Below, piece after piece: positions 38,030-47,071 of a stretch of DNA of 64,000 nucleotides. The stretch is from Propionibacterium acidifaciens DSM 21887 (GTDB lineage Bacteria; Actinomycetota; Actinomycetes; Propionibacteriales; Propionibacteriaceae). Where the stretch lies: positions 84,520-148,519 of the forward strand of contig NZ_KE384545.1 of assembly GCF_000426605.1 (NCBI RefSeq), read 5' to 3'. The translations under genes and the position numbers were made by a program. The notes beneath the pieces were generated by a model, which did no database searches, was not told the origin of the DNA, and worked only from the letters and a program-made list of their open reading frames with translations. Each line of letters opens with the position of its first letter. The stretch's first letter is position 1.

Positions 38030-39286
38030 TCACGGCGAGGCGGCCCGCCCCCCGTTGGCGTTGTAGCGGCCGAGCCACTCGGCGCGGAAGTCCTCGAAGT
38101 CGCCGTCGGCCATGGAGCGGCGGATGCGGTCGACGAGCCGGACGGTGAAGCGCTCGTTGTGCACCGTCGCGAGGACCTTCCCGTTGATCTCGTGGGCCTT
38201 GAACAGGTGGTGCAGATAGGCGCGTGTGCAGTGCGTGCAGGTGTAGCAGTCGCAGCCGTCCTCGAGGGGGACGAAGGCGCGGCGGTTCGCGGCGGTGGTG
38301 ACGTTGTAGCGCCCGTCCGCCGTGTAGATGGCGGCGTTGCGGGCCACGCGGCTGGGGTTGACGCAGTCGAAGGTGTCGGCGCCGGCCGCGCAGGCGGCGA
38401 AGAGGTCGTCGGGCTCGCTGATGCCGAGCAGGTGGCGGGGCCGGTCGTCGGGCAGCTCGTCGGCGCACCAGCCGACGATCTCGCCCAGGCGGGCCTTCTC
38501 GATGGCGCCGCCGATGCCGTAGCCGTCGAAGGGCAGACCGCCGTCGGACGAGCGCATCGCCGACAGCTCGCGGCAGGCCCTGCGGCGCAGGTCCTCGTAC
38601 TGGGCGCCCTGGATGATGCCGAAGAGCGCCTGGTAGGGCCGGTGGCGGCGCGCCCCGGTCAGGCGCGCATGCTCGTCGAGGCAGCGCCGGGCCCAGCGCC
38701 GGGTGCGCTCGAGGGCCTCGACCTGGTAGCCGCGAGTGTTGAACAACGTCGTCAACTCGTCGAAGGCGAACATGATGTCGGCACCGAGGCGGTGCTGGAC
38801 GTCCATGCTCACCTCGGGGGTGAAGCGGTGCGGGGAGCCGTCCAGGGGGCTCTTGAAGTCGACGCCGTCGTCGTCGACGCGGGCCCGGCGCTCATGCCCG
38901 GCGGCGATGACGTCGTCGTCCTGGAGGCCCGTGGTGTCCATGGCGAGGGTCTTCCGGAAGCCCGAGCCGAGGCTCATCACCTGGAAACCGCCGGAGTCGG
39001 TGAGGGTGGGCCCGGGCCAGCCCATGAAGCGGCCCAGGCCGCCCGCCGCGTCGACGATCCCCGGCCCGGGCTGGAGGTACAGGTGGAAGGCGTTGGCCAG
39101 CACGGCCTGGCCTCCGGCGGCCGCGACCTGCTCGGGCAGCATGGCCTTGACGGCCGCCTTCGTCCCGACGACGACGAACGCCGGGGTCCGGACCGTCCCG
39201 TGCGGCGTCGTGATCGTCCCCGTGCGCCCCAGGCCGTTGGGCAGCCGCGCGCCCGGGGTGAAGCCGAAGTCGTCCTGGGAGGTCAT
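38030..39286 (-). CDS. tgt: tRNA-guanine transglycosylase
   Basis: A 418-residue enzyme that exchanges the wobble guanine of GUN-anticodon tRNAs for preQ1/queuine. Active-site blocks are TLTDSGGFQVMSLG and FGIIQGAQYEDLR, plus GYGIGGAIEKARLGEI. The zinc site is C-D-C-Y-T-C followed 25-30 residues on by H (LHHLFKAHEINGK). No queuosine-synthesis genes are in the window. The ATG follows a run of GC-rich DNA without a strong ribosome site. Confidence 0.96.
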   Translation of the reverse strand: MTSQDDFGFTPGARLPNGLGRTGTITTPHGTVRTPAFVVVGTKAAVKAMLPEQVAAAGGQAVLANAFHLYLQPGPGIVDAAGGLGRFMGWPGPTLTDSGGFQVMSLGSGFRKTLAMDTTGLQDDDVIAAGHERRARVDDDGVDFKSPLDGSPHRFTPEVSMDVQHRLGADIMFAFDELTTLFNTRGYQVEALERTRRWARRCLDEHARLTGARRHRPYQALFGIIQGAQYEDLRRRACRELSAMRSSDGGLPFDGYGIGGAIEKARLGEIVGWCADELPDDRPRHLLGISEPDDLFAACAAGADTFDCVNPSRVARNAAIYTADGRYNVTTAANRRAFVPLEDGCDCYTCTHCTRAYLHHLFKAHEINGKVLATVHNERFTVRLVDRIRRSMADGDFEDFRAEWLGRYNANGGRAASP

Positions 39287-39480
39287 GGAGATGATTGTGG
39301 CAGAACCACCGCCGCGCCCGGTCCCCGCGAACGGGTGCGGCCCCTCGCGGCCGTCGGCGCCCGGGAGGCCCCTCCCTTCCGTGGCGCGGGGCCGCCCCGG
39401 GCCTCCGGGTGCGGCCGCCCCGCGTGCACCGGCATCGGCGGAACCGGCGAGCTGGCACCCGGCCGCGGGCCGGAGCGCAG

Positions 39481-39486
39481 TAGTCT
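39481..39486 (+). promoter_or_regulatory. -10 element of a leaderless gene
   Basis: TAGTCT ends six bases before the GTG of the metallophosphoesterase gene; no ribosome binding site lies between. Confidence 0.5.
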
Positions 39487-39492
39487 CGGCCC

Positions 39493-40800
39493 GTGCCGAA
39501 GCCCTTCCTAGCGACCGATCTCGAAGTCCTCACCATCACCCCCACGAGCGTGGTGATCAGCTGGATCACGCGATGCATCCGCCACGGCAGGCTCGTCCCC
39601 CAGCCCTACCGCACCGACGCGCGGGTCTGGCTGGCCCCGGCCGGCGCCCCGCTGCGGCTCGTCCACGAGGACAGTCGGCCGACCGCCTTCCACAAGGTGC
39701 GGATCGACGGTCTGGAGCCAGGGTGCGAGTACCACTTCCGCGCCATGTCCGGCGACCAGCAGCCCACGCCCGGCATGGCCATCACGAACCGTCGCCACAG
39801 CCCGGAGCGCACCCACCGCTTCATGACGCTCACCCCTCCGCCCGGGCACTACCTGGAGACGATCGCCCTGGCCAACGACTCGCACCTGGGCGAGAAGCGC
39901 CAGGGCATCGTCCTCGGGCCGCTGCCCACCTCGGTGAAGCCGGGACCGGGGCAGAAGAACTACGCGCAGGCGATGTTCACCGCCATGCTCGACGAGCTCG
40001 ACTCGCGGCGGGGTCACCCCTTCCTCGTGCTCGGCGGCGACGTGACCTCCAAGGGCACGGCCGAGCAGACCGCCTGCGCCCGCGCCCTGCTGGACAGCTA
40101 CGGCCGGCGCCACGAGTCCTGGCTGGCGGTGCGCGGCAACCACGACAGATCGCAGCACGACGGCACCGATCCCTTCGCCGAGCACTTCACCGACTACCAG
40201 GCGATGTGCACCACCACGACGACCTCGGGACTGCGCATCATCGGCCTGGACACCACCCGCGGCGGGGGCGGCGGCTGGATCACGCCGGCGCAGATGAGCG
40301 ACTTCCGGTCCCTCCTGTCCGAGGACCACGACCGGCCCACCATCGTCACCGCCCACCACCCCGCGACCAACGATGCGGCCCTGACCTATCCGTCGGGGCC
40401 GCAGTTCATGCTGCGCATGCGCGACCGCATGGAGCTCCAGCTCGCCGAGCGGAAGGCCCGCGGGCTGTTCCTGCACCACGCCGGGCACACCCACCGGATG
40501 CGCCGCGGCCGCGCCGACGTGCAGGGGGCCAGCGCCGAGTACCTCGAGGTGGCGGCCTGCTCGTCCTACCCGGCCGGCTACGCCCTGCTCCATCTGTACG
40601 AGGGCGGCTACCTGGTGAACTTCTGGCGCATCGGCGGCGACGACGCAGCGGCCTGGCAGATGCGCAGCCGCTGGCAGTCGATGGGCCTGGGCCCCCTGTT
40701 CACGGTGGGCTCGACGAACGACCGCAACCACGTCGTCCTCAAGGACCTGTCCGGCCTGCGCCCCTCGGGCATGCCCGTACCGCCCGAACTGCGGGTGTGA
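39493..40800 (+). CDS. Metallophosphoesterase family protein with N-terminal Fn3-like domain
   Basis: A 435-residue protein with an N-terminal ~105-residue beta domain of the purple-acid-phosphatase type (VLTITPTSVVISWITR, then VRIDGLEPGCEYHFRAMSGD) and a calcineurin-like phosphoesterase domain. Metal ligands are in IALANDSHLG (D-x-H), VLGGDVTSKG (GD), VRGNHDRS (GNHD), VTAHHPAT and HHAGHTHRMRRG (GHxH). No signal peptide is seen, so it should be cytoplasmic. Substrate unknown. GTG 39493 is a leaderless start. Confidence 0.9.
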   Translation: MPKPFLATDLEVLTITPTSVVISWITRCIRHGRLVPQPYRTDARVWLAPAGAPLRLVHEDSRPTAFHKVRIDGLEPGCEYHFRAMSGDQQPTPGMAITNRRHSPERTHRFMTLTPPPGHYLETIALANDSHLGEKRQGIVLGPLPTSVKPGPGQKNYAQAMFTAMLDELDSRRGHPFLVLGGDVTSKGTAEQTACARALLDSYGRRHESWLAVRGNHDRSQHDGTDPFAEHFTDYQAMCTTTTTSGLRIIGLDTTRGGGGGWITPAQMSDFRSLLSEDHDRPTIVTAHHPATNDAALTYPSGPQFMLRMRDRMELQLAERKARGLFLHHAGHTHRMRRGRADVQGASAEYLEVAACSSYPAGYALLHLYEGGYLVNFWRIGGDDAAAWQMRSRWQSMGLGPLFTVGSTNDRNHVVLKDLSGLRPSGMPVPPELRV

Positions 40801-40843
40801 GAACCCGACGGCCCCGCCCCGACGGCGAACACGACGCCAGGAG

Positions 40844-41578
40844 TCAACGACCCGCGAGGGCCCGCACCTGGGCGAGCGCGACGACGCCCGCCGTCGAGCT
40901 GCGCAGCACCGCGTCCGAGACGAGGACGGGTCGGGCACCGGCTGCGGTGAACGTCCCGAGCTCGTCGGGGGCGATGCCGCCCTCGGGCCCGATGACCACG
41001 ACGACGCGGCCCGTGGACGGCACCGGCACCTCCGACAGCGGCTGCGCGGATCCCTCGTGGAGGACCAGGGGCAGGTCGGCGCCGGCGAGCAGCTCCGCGA
41101 CGGAGCCGGTGCCGGCCGCCTCGAGCCGCGGGACGCGCAGACGGCGCGACTGCTTGGCGGCACGGGCGGCTGCGGCGCGCCACCTGGCGAGGCCCTTGTC
41201 AACCTTGCCGTCCCAGCGCACGACGCTGCGCGAGGCCTGCCAGGCGACGATGCGGCGGACCCCCAGCTCCGTCATGGCCTCGATGGCGATCTCGGAGCGG
41301 TCCCCCTTGGCCAGGCCCTGGACGGCGACGAGCTCCAGGGGCTCGGCGGGGGCCTCGAGCAGTTCGTCGACCGCGACTTCGAGCGAGGACCCCCCGATCG
41401 CCGTGACGCGGCCGCGCACGCCGCGACCCTCGCCGTCGGCCAGCACGACGGACTCGCCGACGCGCAGGCGCCGCACGGCGGCGGCGTGACGGCCCTCGTC
41501 GCCCTCGAGGAGGATCGTGGCGCCGGGCCGGGCCGCGGCGACGTCCTCGGGACCGGCCCAGAAGAGCGGATCGGTCAT
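40844..41578 (-). CDS. rsmE: 16S rRNA (uracil-1498-N3)-methyltransferase
   Basis: A 244-residue SPOUT methyltransferase. An N-terminal PUA-like domain ([20 protein letters not shown]) is followed by the knotted SAM-binding domain with the signature [16 protein letters not shown] and [14 protein letters not shown] at the C terminus. [20 protein letters not shown] is the other family block. ATG 41578 overlaps the dnaJ stop (ATGA). The dnaJ-rsmE pairing is usual in actinobacteria. Confidence 0.96.
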   Translation of the reverse strand: MTDPLFWAGPEDVAAARPGATILLEGDEGRHAAAVRRLRVGESVVLADGEGRGVRGRVTAIGGSSLEVAVDELLEAPAEPLELVAVQGLAKGDRSEIAIEAMTELGVRRIVAWQASRSVVRWDGKVDKGLARWRAAAARAAKQSRRLRVPRLEAAGTGSVAELLAGADLPLVLHEGSAQPLSEVPVPSTGRVVVVIGPEGGIAPDELGTFTAAGARPVLVSDAVLRSSTAGVVALAQVRALAGR

Positions 41579-42801
41579 CCGTTGAAGGCCTCGCGCAGCC
41601 GGTTGAAGAAGCCCCTGTCGGCGCCGGGCCGCACACCGACCCCGCCATCGCCCTCGCCGCGCAGCTCCGCGAGCCGGGCCAGCAGCTCGCGCTGCTCGTC
41701 GCTGAGCCGGGTCGGGGTCTCGACGACGACGGTGACGCCCAGTTCGCCGCGCCGGCCCTTGTCGCGGCCGCGCAGGGCCGGGACGCCGCGGCCCTTGACG
41801 ACGAGCCGGGTGGCGGCCTGGGTTCCGGCCGGGATCGCGAGCTCGACCGTCGAGTCCTCAGGGGTGGCGCCCTCCAGCTCGGCCTCGAGCGTGGTGATCG
41901 GCACGGTGCAGCCGAGGGCGGCGGCCGTCATCGGGATGGTCAGGACCATCTCGAGATTGTCGCCGTCGCGCCGGAAGACCTCGTGCTCGGCCACGAGGAC
42001 CTCGACGTACAGGTCTCCGGCCGGGCCGCCGCCGGTGCCGACCTCGCCCTGGCCGCGCAGGTGGATGCGGTTGCCGCTGCTCACCCCGGCGGGGATCTTC
42101 ACCGAGATCTGGCGGCGGGTGCGCACCCTGCCCTGGCCGGAGCACTCCGGGCAGGGGTTCGGAATCGTCGAGCCGTAGCCGTTGCACGTCGGGCAGACGG
42201 TGGTGGAGCGGATGTCGCCGAGGAAGGAGCGCTGCACCTGCGTCACCGAGCCGGAACCGTGGCACTGGACGCAGATGACCGGCTCGGAGCCGGCCGCCGA
42301 GCCCTTGCCGGAGCAGGTCGGGCAGACGACGTAGGTGTCGAGGTCGAGCTTGCTCGTCGTGCCGAACGCGGCCTCGGCCAGGCTGAGCCGCACGCGCAGC
42401 AGCTGGTCGGAGCCCTGGTGGACGCGCGAGCGAGGGCCGCGGCTCGAGGCGCCCCCGGCGCCGCCGAACATGGCGCCGAGCAGGTCGCCGACGTCGAAGC
42501 CGCCGGCGCCGGAGAAGCCGCCGAAACCGCCCATGCCGCCGAAGGGGTCGCCGTAGCCGGCACCGCCGGAGCCGCCGGCGCCGTTGCGCATGGGGTCGCC
42601 GCCGCGGTCGAAGACCGCCTTCTTCTGCGGATCGGAGAGCACCTCGTAGGCCTCGTTGACGGCCTTGAACTTCTCCTCGGCGTCCGGATCGTCCGTGACG
42701 TCCGGGTGCACCTGCATCGCCTTCTTCCGGTAGGCGCGCTTGATCTGCTCGGCGGTGGCGTCGCGGGGGACGCCGAGGACCTCGTAATAGTCAGTACTCA
42801 T
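41575..42801 (-). CDS. dnaJ: Chaperone DnaJ (DnaJ2 type)
   Basis: A 408-residue type I J-protein. The J domain is at residues 1-70 with HPD at 32-34, then a Gly/Phe-rich stretch ([20 protein letters not shown]), four zinc-binding repeats ([32 protein letters not shown]) and the C-terminal peptide-binding domain. It delivers clients to DnaK. It follows hrcA by 12 bases and is under the CIRCE element upstream of hrcA, so this is the HrcA-controlled copy. Confidence 0.97.
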   Translation of the reverse strand: MSTDYYEVLGVPRDATAEQIKRAYRKKAMQVHPDVTDDPDAEEKFKAVNEAYEVLSDPQKKAVFDRGGDPMRNGAGGSGGAGYGDPFGGMGGFGGFSGAGGFDVGDLLGAMFGGAGGASSRGPRSRVHQGSDQLLRVRLSLAEAAFGTTSKLDLDTYVVCPTCSGKGSAAGSEPVICVQCHGSGSVTQVQRSFLGDIRSTTVCPTCNGYGSTIPNPCPECSGQGRVRTRRQISVKIPAGVSSGNRIHLRGQGEVGTGGGPAGDLYVEVLVAEHEVFRRDGDNLEMVLTIPMTAAALGCTVPITTLEAELEGATPEDSTVELAIPAGTQAATRLVVKGRGVPALRGRDKGRRGELGVTVVVETPTRLSDEQRELLARLAELRGEGDGGVGVRPGADRGFFNRLREAFNG

Positions 42802-42813
42802 CGGTGAAGTTGA

Positions 42814-43824
42814 TCAACCTTCTGTCAGGAACTGGCCGACATAGCGGGCGACGGCACGCACGATGGCCATCGTGGACGGGTAGTCCATCCGGGTGGGACC
42901 GACGATACCCAGGTGCGCCGGCGAATCGGAGGGCCCGTAGCTGCTCGCCACGACGGAGGTCGTCCGGAGCGGGCCGTAGGGGTTCTCCTCGCCGATGCGC
43001 ACGGCGACGTCACCGGGAAGGTCGGCGGCGGCGGCGCCGAGCAGCTTGAGCAGGACGACCTGCTCCTCGAGGGCCTCGAGCATCGGCTTGACGGTCGTGT
43101 CGAACTCGGCGCCGAGGCGCGACAGGTTCGGCACGCCGCCGACCGCGATCCGCGGGGCGGTGTCGGCCGCGAGCATGTCGTCGAGGGCGCCCAGGACATC
43201 GCCGGCGACCGACGGCAGGCCGCGCGGGTCGAGGCCGCGCAGCGCCTCGAGAGCCGTCGAGACGGTCCGGGCGCCCACCGCGGAGTTGATGCGCTCGCGC
43301 AGCAGGGCCAGGTCGTCCGCCGAGTGCTCGGGGACCAGCAGACTGCGCTGGTGGATGCTGCCGACCGAGGTGATGAGGATCACCATGACCGTCTGGGGGG
43401 CCAGGGTGACGAGCTCCACGTGGCGCACGCGCACGGAGCCGACGGCCGGGTACTGCACGAGGGCGACCTGGTGGGTGATCATGGCCAGCAGCCGCACGGT
43501 GCGCGTGACGATGTCGTCCAGGTCGACGGCCCCGTCGAGGAAGGTCGAGATGGCGCGGCGCTCGGCCGGCGACAGCGGCTTGACCTGCGCGATCCGGTCG
43601 ACGAAGAGGCGGTAGCCCTTGTCGGTGGGGATGCGCCCGGCGCTCGTGTGCGGCTGGGTGAGGTAGCCCTCCTCCTCGAGGGCCGCCATGTCGTTGCGCA
43701 CGGTGGCCGGCGAGACCTTCATGTGGTGGCGCTCGACGAGGGCCTTGGAGCCGACGGGCTCGCGGCTCGAGACGTAGTCGGTGACGACAGCCCTGAGCAC
43801 GTCGAGCTTGCGATCGTCGATCAC
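42814..43824 (-). CDS. hrcA: Heat-inducible transcription repressor HrcA
   Basis: A 336-residue repressor of heat-shock genes. The N-terminal winged helix contains EPVGSKALVERHHMKVSPATVRNDMAALEEEGYL and is followed by QPHTSAGRIPTDKGYRLFVD, both family hallmarks. The C-terminal inserted-dimerisation domain ends YGPSDSPAHLGIVGPTRMDY. GTG 43824 has GAGGGG six bases upstream. A CIRCE operator lies 71 bases upstream, so it is autoregulated, and it is cotranscribed with dnaJ and rsmE. Confidence 0.97.
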   Translation of the reverse strand: MIDDRKLDVLRAVVTDYVSSREPVGSKALVERHHMKVSPATVRNDMAALEEEGYLTQPHTSAGRIPTDKGYRLFVDRIAQVKPLSPAERRAISTFLDGAVDLDDIVTRTVRLLAMITHQVALVQYPAVGSVRVRHVELVTLAPQTVMVILITSVGSIHQRSLLVPEHSADDLALLRERINSAVGARTVSTALEALRGLDPRGLPSVAGDVLGALDDMLAADTAPRIAVGGVPNLSRLGAEFDTTVKPMLEALEEQVVLLKLLGAAAADLPGDVAVRIGEENPYGPLRTTSVVASSYGPSDSPAHLGIVGPTRMDYPSTMAIVRAVARYVGQFLTEG

Positions 43825-43894
43825 CGCTGCCCCCTCTGCTGGATCCGCCGTTCCCCGATCCGCCGACGCCGGTCGGGCCCTCGCGCGCCGGGCT

Positions 43895-43921
43895 CTGGCA
43901 CTCTCGGCCACCGAGTGCCAG
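43895..43921 (-). promoter_or_regulatory. CIRCE operator (HrcA binding site) of the hrcA-dnaJ operon
   Basis: CTGGCACTC-N9-GAGTGCCAG is a perfect inverted repeat with the canonical 9-base spacer; the consensus is TTAGCACTC-N9-GAGTGCTAA. On the minus strand a TATGCT -10 (43925-43920) overlaps its upstream edge, so HrcA bound here covers the transcription start. Confidence 0.93.
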
Positions 43922-43971
43922 CATAGCGCGCCGCCCGCCGCCGTCGGGCGCCCGCACCGCCCCGGGACGGG

Positions 43972-44757
43972 TCAGGAGCGCAGGGTGTACGGCAGCCACA
44001 GGGCGCCGACGCGCCGGGCGGTGTCCAGGTCGCGGCTGCTGATGATCGGGGTCTCGGGGCCGCCGGGCGTCCACGGGGAGCCGTCGAGGTGGACGATGCC
44101 GCCGCCCATCTCGGTGAGCATGAGGCCGCCCGCCAGGTGGTCCCAGGGTCTGGGGCGGCGGTAGGCGACGAAGTCGAGCAGGCCGGTGACGACCTGCGGG
44201 TAGTCGACGCCGGCGCAGTGCGAGGACTCCCGGAGCGGGGCCAGGCGCCCGGCGGCGTCGAAGCCGCGCCACAGGCGCTGCCCGGTGGCGCCGGTCGGGC
44301 GCGGATGGGTGGGGCTCGGCGTGACGGGCGCGCCGTTGCGGGTGACTCCCCCGCCGACCGTCGCCTGGTAGCCGAGCCCGTGGCGGGGCTGCCAGATCCA
44401 TCCGGCGACGGTCCGCGGCCCCCGCATCTCGGCGACCATGACGGCGAAGTCGTCGCTGCCGCGGACGAAGTTGCCGGTTCCGTCGACCGGATCGATGACG
44501 AAGCAGTGCTCGGCGGCGCCGATGGCGCCCATGAGGGACGGGTCGGCGTAGCAGCTTTCCTCGCCGACGACGACGGCGCCGGGGAAGGCCCGCCCGAGGA
44601 GCCGGATGAACTCCGCCTCGGCCTGGCGGTCGGCGACGGTGACGAAGTCGCCGGGCCCCTTCGTGCCCACGTCGCCGCTGCCGAGCGCGCGGAAGCGCGG
44701 CTCGATGATGCGGGCGCTGACGTCCTTGATCAGGTCCATCACGTCGTCGGGGTTCAT
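43972..44757 (-). CDS. Inositol-monophosphatase-family phosphatase (possible histidinol-phosphatase)
   Basis: A 261-residue Mg2+-dependent phosphatase. Metal-binding motifs are VVGEES, FVIDPVDGTGNFVRGSDDFAV and, near the C terminus, RPWDHLAGGLMLTEMGG. This pattern is shared by SuhB, CysQ and actinobacterial HisN, and sequence alone does not separate them. DPVDGTGNF fits the family generally. It sits between hrcA and the DUF3097 gene and has no pathway context here. Confidence 0.88.
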   Translation of the reverse strand: MNPDDVMDLIKDVSARIIEPRFRALGSGDVGTKGPGDFVTVADRQAEAEFIRLLGRAFPGAVVVGEESCYADPSLMGAIGAAEHCFVIDPVDGTGNFVRGSDDFAVMVAEMRGPRTVAGWIWQPRHGLGYQATVGGGVTRNGAPVTPSPTHPRPTGATGQRLWRGFDAAGRLAPLRESSHCAGVDYPQVVTGLLDFVAYRRPRPWDHLAGGLMLTEMGGGIVHLDGSPWTPGGPETPIISSRDLDTARRVGALWLPYTLRS

Positions 44758-44797
44758 GCCCTCTCCTGTCCGGTCCCCACCGGTCCCGCGGCCGGCA

Positions 44798-45676
44798 TCA
44801 GCCCAGCTCGTCCAGGTGGTCCTGGGTGACGAAGTCGATGAGTCTCTCGACCTCGCGGACGAAGTCGATGTCGAGGTCCTTGTAGGTGCGCACGCGTGCG
44901 AGCATCGCCCGCCAGGCCCGGCCGACGTCGGCCTGGTCGATCTGCTCGTAGCGCTTGCCGCGGGGGATGCCCAGGCGCGCCAGCGTGCCCCGCTTCCAGT
45001 CCTGGTCGAGCGGCACCTGCGGCCAGGCGGAGAAGCCGAGCAGGTGCGGGTCGATGGTCTGCCAGATGTCGATGAACCGGTGCCCGGTGATCATGACGTG
45101 GTCGCCGCGGCCCGCGCGACGCACCTGCGCGGCGATGCGCGACTCCTTGGTGTCGGCGACCAGGTGGTCGATGAGCACGCCGAGGCGACGGCCCGGGCCG
45201 GGACGGAACTCGGCGACGATGCCGAGCAGGTCGTCCATGCCGCCCATGTACTCGACGACGACGCCGACGTGACGCAGGTCGGCGCCCCAGATCTTCTCGA
45301 CGAGCTCGGCGTCGTGGCGGCCCTCGACGTAGATGCGACTGCCGAGCGCCGTCCGGGCGTCCTCGCGCGGGCCGGCGAGCGAGCCGGAGGCGGTGCGGCG
45401 GCGGGTGGAGCCGCGGCGCGGGGGGATGCGCAGCGCGACGGGGCGGCCCTCGACGAGGTAGCCGTACTCGCCGACGGGGAAGGTGCGGCGCCGTCCGGCC
45501 CGGTCCTCGAGGACGACCAGTCCATTCTCCCAGCCCACGACCTCGCCGCAGTAGCCGTCGGGGCCGACCTCGATGATGAGCCCGAGCTCCAGGGGCAGGT
45601 CGACCGTCCTCGGCCTGTTGCCGCGCCTCCAGTCCCCCGAGAGCACGTCGGCGCCGTAGCGATCCTGACCAGCCAT
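44798..45676 (-). CDS. DUF3097-family protein
   Basis: A 292-residue protein conserved in actinobacteria. Typical blocks are DRYGADVLSGDWRR at the N terminus, SRIYVEGRHDAELVEKIWG, VGVVVEYMGGMDDLLGIVAEF and MITGHRFIDIWQTIDPHLLG. The RIYVEGRHDAELVEK and LIDHLVADTKESRI segments look like the Glu and D-x-D of a Toprim fold, as others have suggested for this family; activity is unproven. It ends at VTQDHLDELG. Neighbours hrcA/IMPase and hemW/lepA are usual for it. Confidence 0.88.
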   Translation of the reverse strand: MAGQDRYGADVLSGDWRRGNRPRTVDLPLELGLIIEVGPDGYCGEVVGWENGLVVLEDRAGRRRTFPVGEYGYLVEGRPVALRIPPRRGSTRRRTASGSLAGPREDARTALGSRIYVEGRHDAELVEKIWGADLRHVGVVVEYMGGMDDLLGIVAEFRPGPGRRLGVLIDHLVADTKESRIAAQVRRAGRGDHVMITGHRFIDIWQTIDPHLLGFSAWPQVPLDQDWKRGTLARLGIPRGKRYEQIDQADVGRAWRAMLARVRTYKDLDIDFVREVERLIDFVTQDHLDELG

Positions 45677-45740
45677 GCTCCCCAGCCTAATGGTCGCGGT
45701 CGTCGCTCTCGTCCGGCGGGCGCCCCGCGACCGGTCGGGC

Positions 45741-45894
45741 GCTCAGCCGACCGCTGGACCGCGGGATCGCAGTCGAGATCTGCCAGCCGGAGGCCCCGGC
45801 GGCCGGCCGGACGCTCAGCCGACCGCTGGACCGCGGGATCGCAGTCGAGATCTGCCAGCCGGAGGCCCCGGCGGCCGGCCGGACGCTCAGCCGA
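45741..45894. repeat. 72-bp tandem repeat (2.1 copies) at the 3' end of hemW
   Basis: GCTCAGCCGACCGCTGG begins at 45741 and 45813 and the first ten bases recur at 45885, a period of exactly 72 bases. The two full units look identical. The third, partial unit contains the hemW stop codon, so the array arose by duplication of the gene end plus flanking DNA. Each unit contains GGCCGGCCGG palindromes. It fills most of the 210-base gap before the DUF3097 gene. Confidence 0.9.
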
Positions 45895-47071
45895 GGATCT
45901 CCAGCGTCACGGCGTCGCCGAGCAGCCGCCCCGCCGGGGTGAGGCGCACCTCCCCGCCGGCCGTGGTGACGAGCCCGCGCTCGACCAGGCCGGGCAGCGG
46001 GGAGCGCTCGGGGCCGCTCAGCTCGGCCACGTCGAGGCCCTCGCGCAGGCGCAGCCGCAGCATGACCGTCTCCTCATGGCGGGTCCGCGCGTCGAGGATC
46101 TCGTGGCCGGCCCGCGGGCTGGCCCCGGCGGCGAGCATCGTCGCATAACGGCGCGGGTGCTTCACGTTCCACCAGCGCGCCGATCCGAGGTGGCTGTGCG
46201 CGCCGGGGCCGATCCCCCACCAGTCACCGCCGCGCCAGTAGGCGAGGTTGTGGACGGCCTCGCGCCCCGGACGGGCCCAGTTGCTGATCTCGTAGTTGGA
46301 CAGCCCGGCGCTCCCCAGCAGTTCCTCGGCGAGCAGGTACTCGTCGGCCTCGAGGTCCTCGTCGGGCTCGGGCAGCTCGCCGCGGGCGATGCGCCGGGCC
46401 ATGGCGGTTCCGGGCTCGACGATGAGGCCGTAGGCGCTGACGTGCTCGGGCTCGGCGCCCAGGGCGGTCTCGAGCGAGACCCGCCACTGGTCCAGCGTCT
46501 CGCCCGGCGCGCCGTAGATGAGGTCGAGCGAGACGTTGTCGAAGCCCGCCCGGTGGGCCCAGCGCGCCGCCTGCACCGCGCGGCCCGGGCGGTGGCGCCG
46601 TTCGAGGGTGGCGAGCACCCGCTCGTCGCCGGACTGCATGCCCAGGCTGAGCCGGTTGAAGCCCGCCGCCCGCAGGTTCGCCAGGCGACGCTCGTCGAGG
46701 GTCTCGGGGTTGGCCTCGATGGTGATCTCGGCGCCCGGGACGAGGGCGAAGGAGCGGTGCAGGTGCTCCAGCAAGCCGGCGAGCTCGTCATCGGTGGCCA
46801 TCGTCGGGGTGCCGCCGCCGAGGAAGACGCTCGTGAGGGCCCGGCCGTCGCCGGCCAGCGCCCGTGCGGCCAGGTCGATCTCGCGGCGGGCGGCCCGCGC
46901 GTAGTCACCCGTCGACATGCCGGGCAGCTGGGCGGGCGTGTAGGTGTTGAAGTCGCAGTAGCCGCAGCGCGCCGCGCAGAAGGGCACGTGGACGTAGCAC
47001 GACAGCGTCCGCCCGGGCGTCGTGACGAGGGCGCCCGGTTCGGCGGCCGCGGCGGGGCCGGCCGGCGGCAC
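45887..47071 (-). CDS. hemW: Radical SAM heme chaperone HemW
   Basis: A 394-residue radical-SAM protein formerly called coproporphyrinogen oxidase-like. The [4Fe-4S] motif is C32-A-A-R-C36-G-Y-C39 in HVPFCAARCGYCDFNTYTPA; SVFLGGGTPTMATDDEL, ITIEANPETLDERRLANL and LSLGMQSGDERVL follow. It inserts or traffics heme. GTG 47071 shares one base with the lepA stop, so it is coupled to lepA. The stop codon lies in a 72-bp tandem repeat. A C-terminal winged-helix HemN_C domain is present (SPLPGLVERGLVTTAGGEVR). Confidence 0.95.
   Translation of the reverse strand: MPPAGPAAAAEPGALVTTPGRTLSCYVHVPFCAARCGYCDFNTYTPAQLPGMSTGDYARAARREIDLAARALAGDGRALTSVFLGGGTPTMATDDELAGLLEHLHRSFALVPGAEITIEANPETLDERRLANLRAAGFNRLSLGMQSGDERVLATLERRHRPGRAVQAARWAHRAGFDNVSLDLIYGAPGETLDQWRVSLETALGAEPEHVSAYGLIVEPGTAMARRIARGELPEPDEDLEADEYLLAEELLGSAGLSNYEISNWARPGREAVHNLAYWRGGDWWGIGPGAHSHLGSARWWNVKHPRRYATMLAAGASPRAGHEILDARTRHEETVMLRLRLREGLDVAELSGPERSPLPGLVERGLVTTAGGEVRLTPAGRLLGDAVTLEILG

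Noticed and set aside
45675..46148. A 157-codon plus-strand frame with a repeated protein segment (D-R-S-R-D-L-P-A-G-G-P-G)
   Set aside because: The repeat is the DNA tandem array, and the frame is antisense to hemW; it has no start context.
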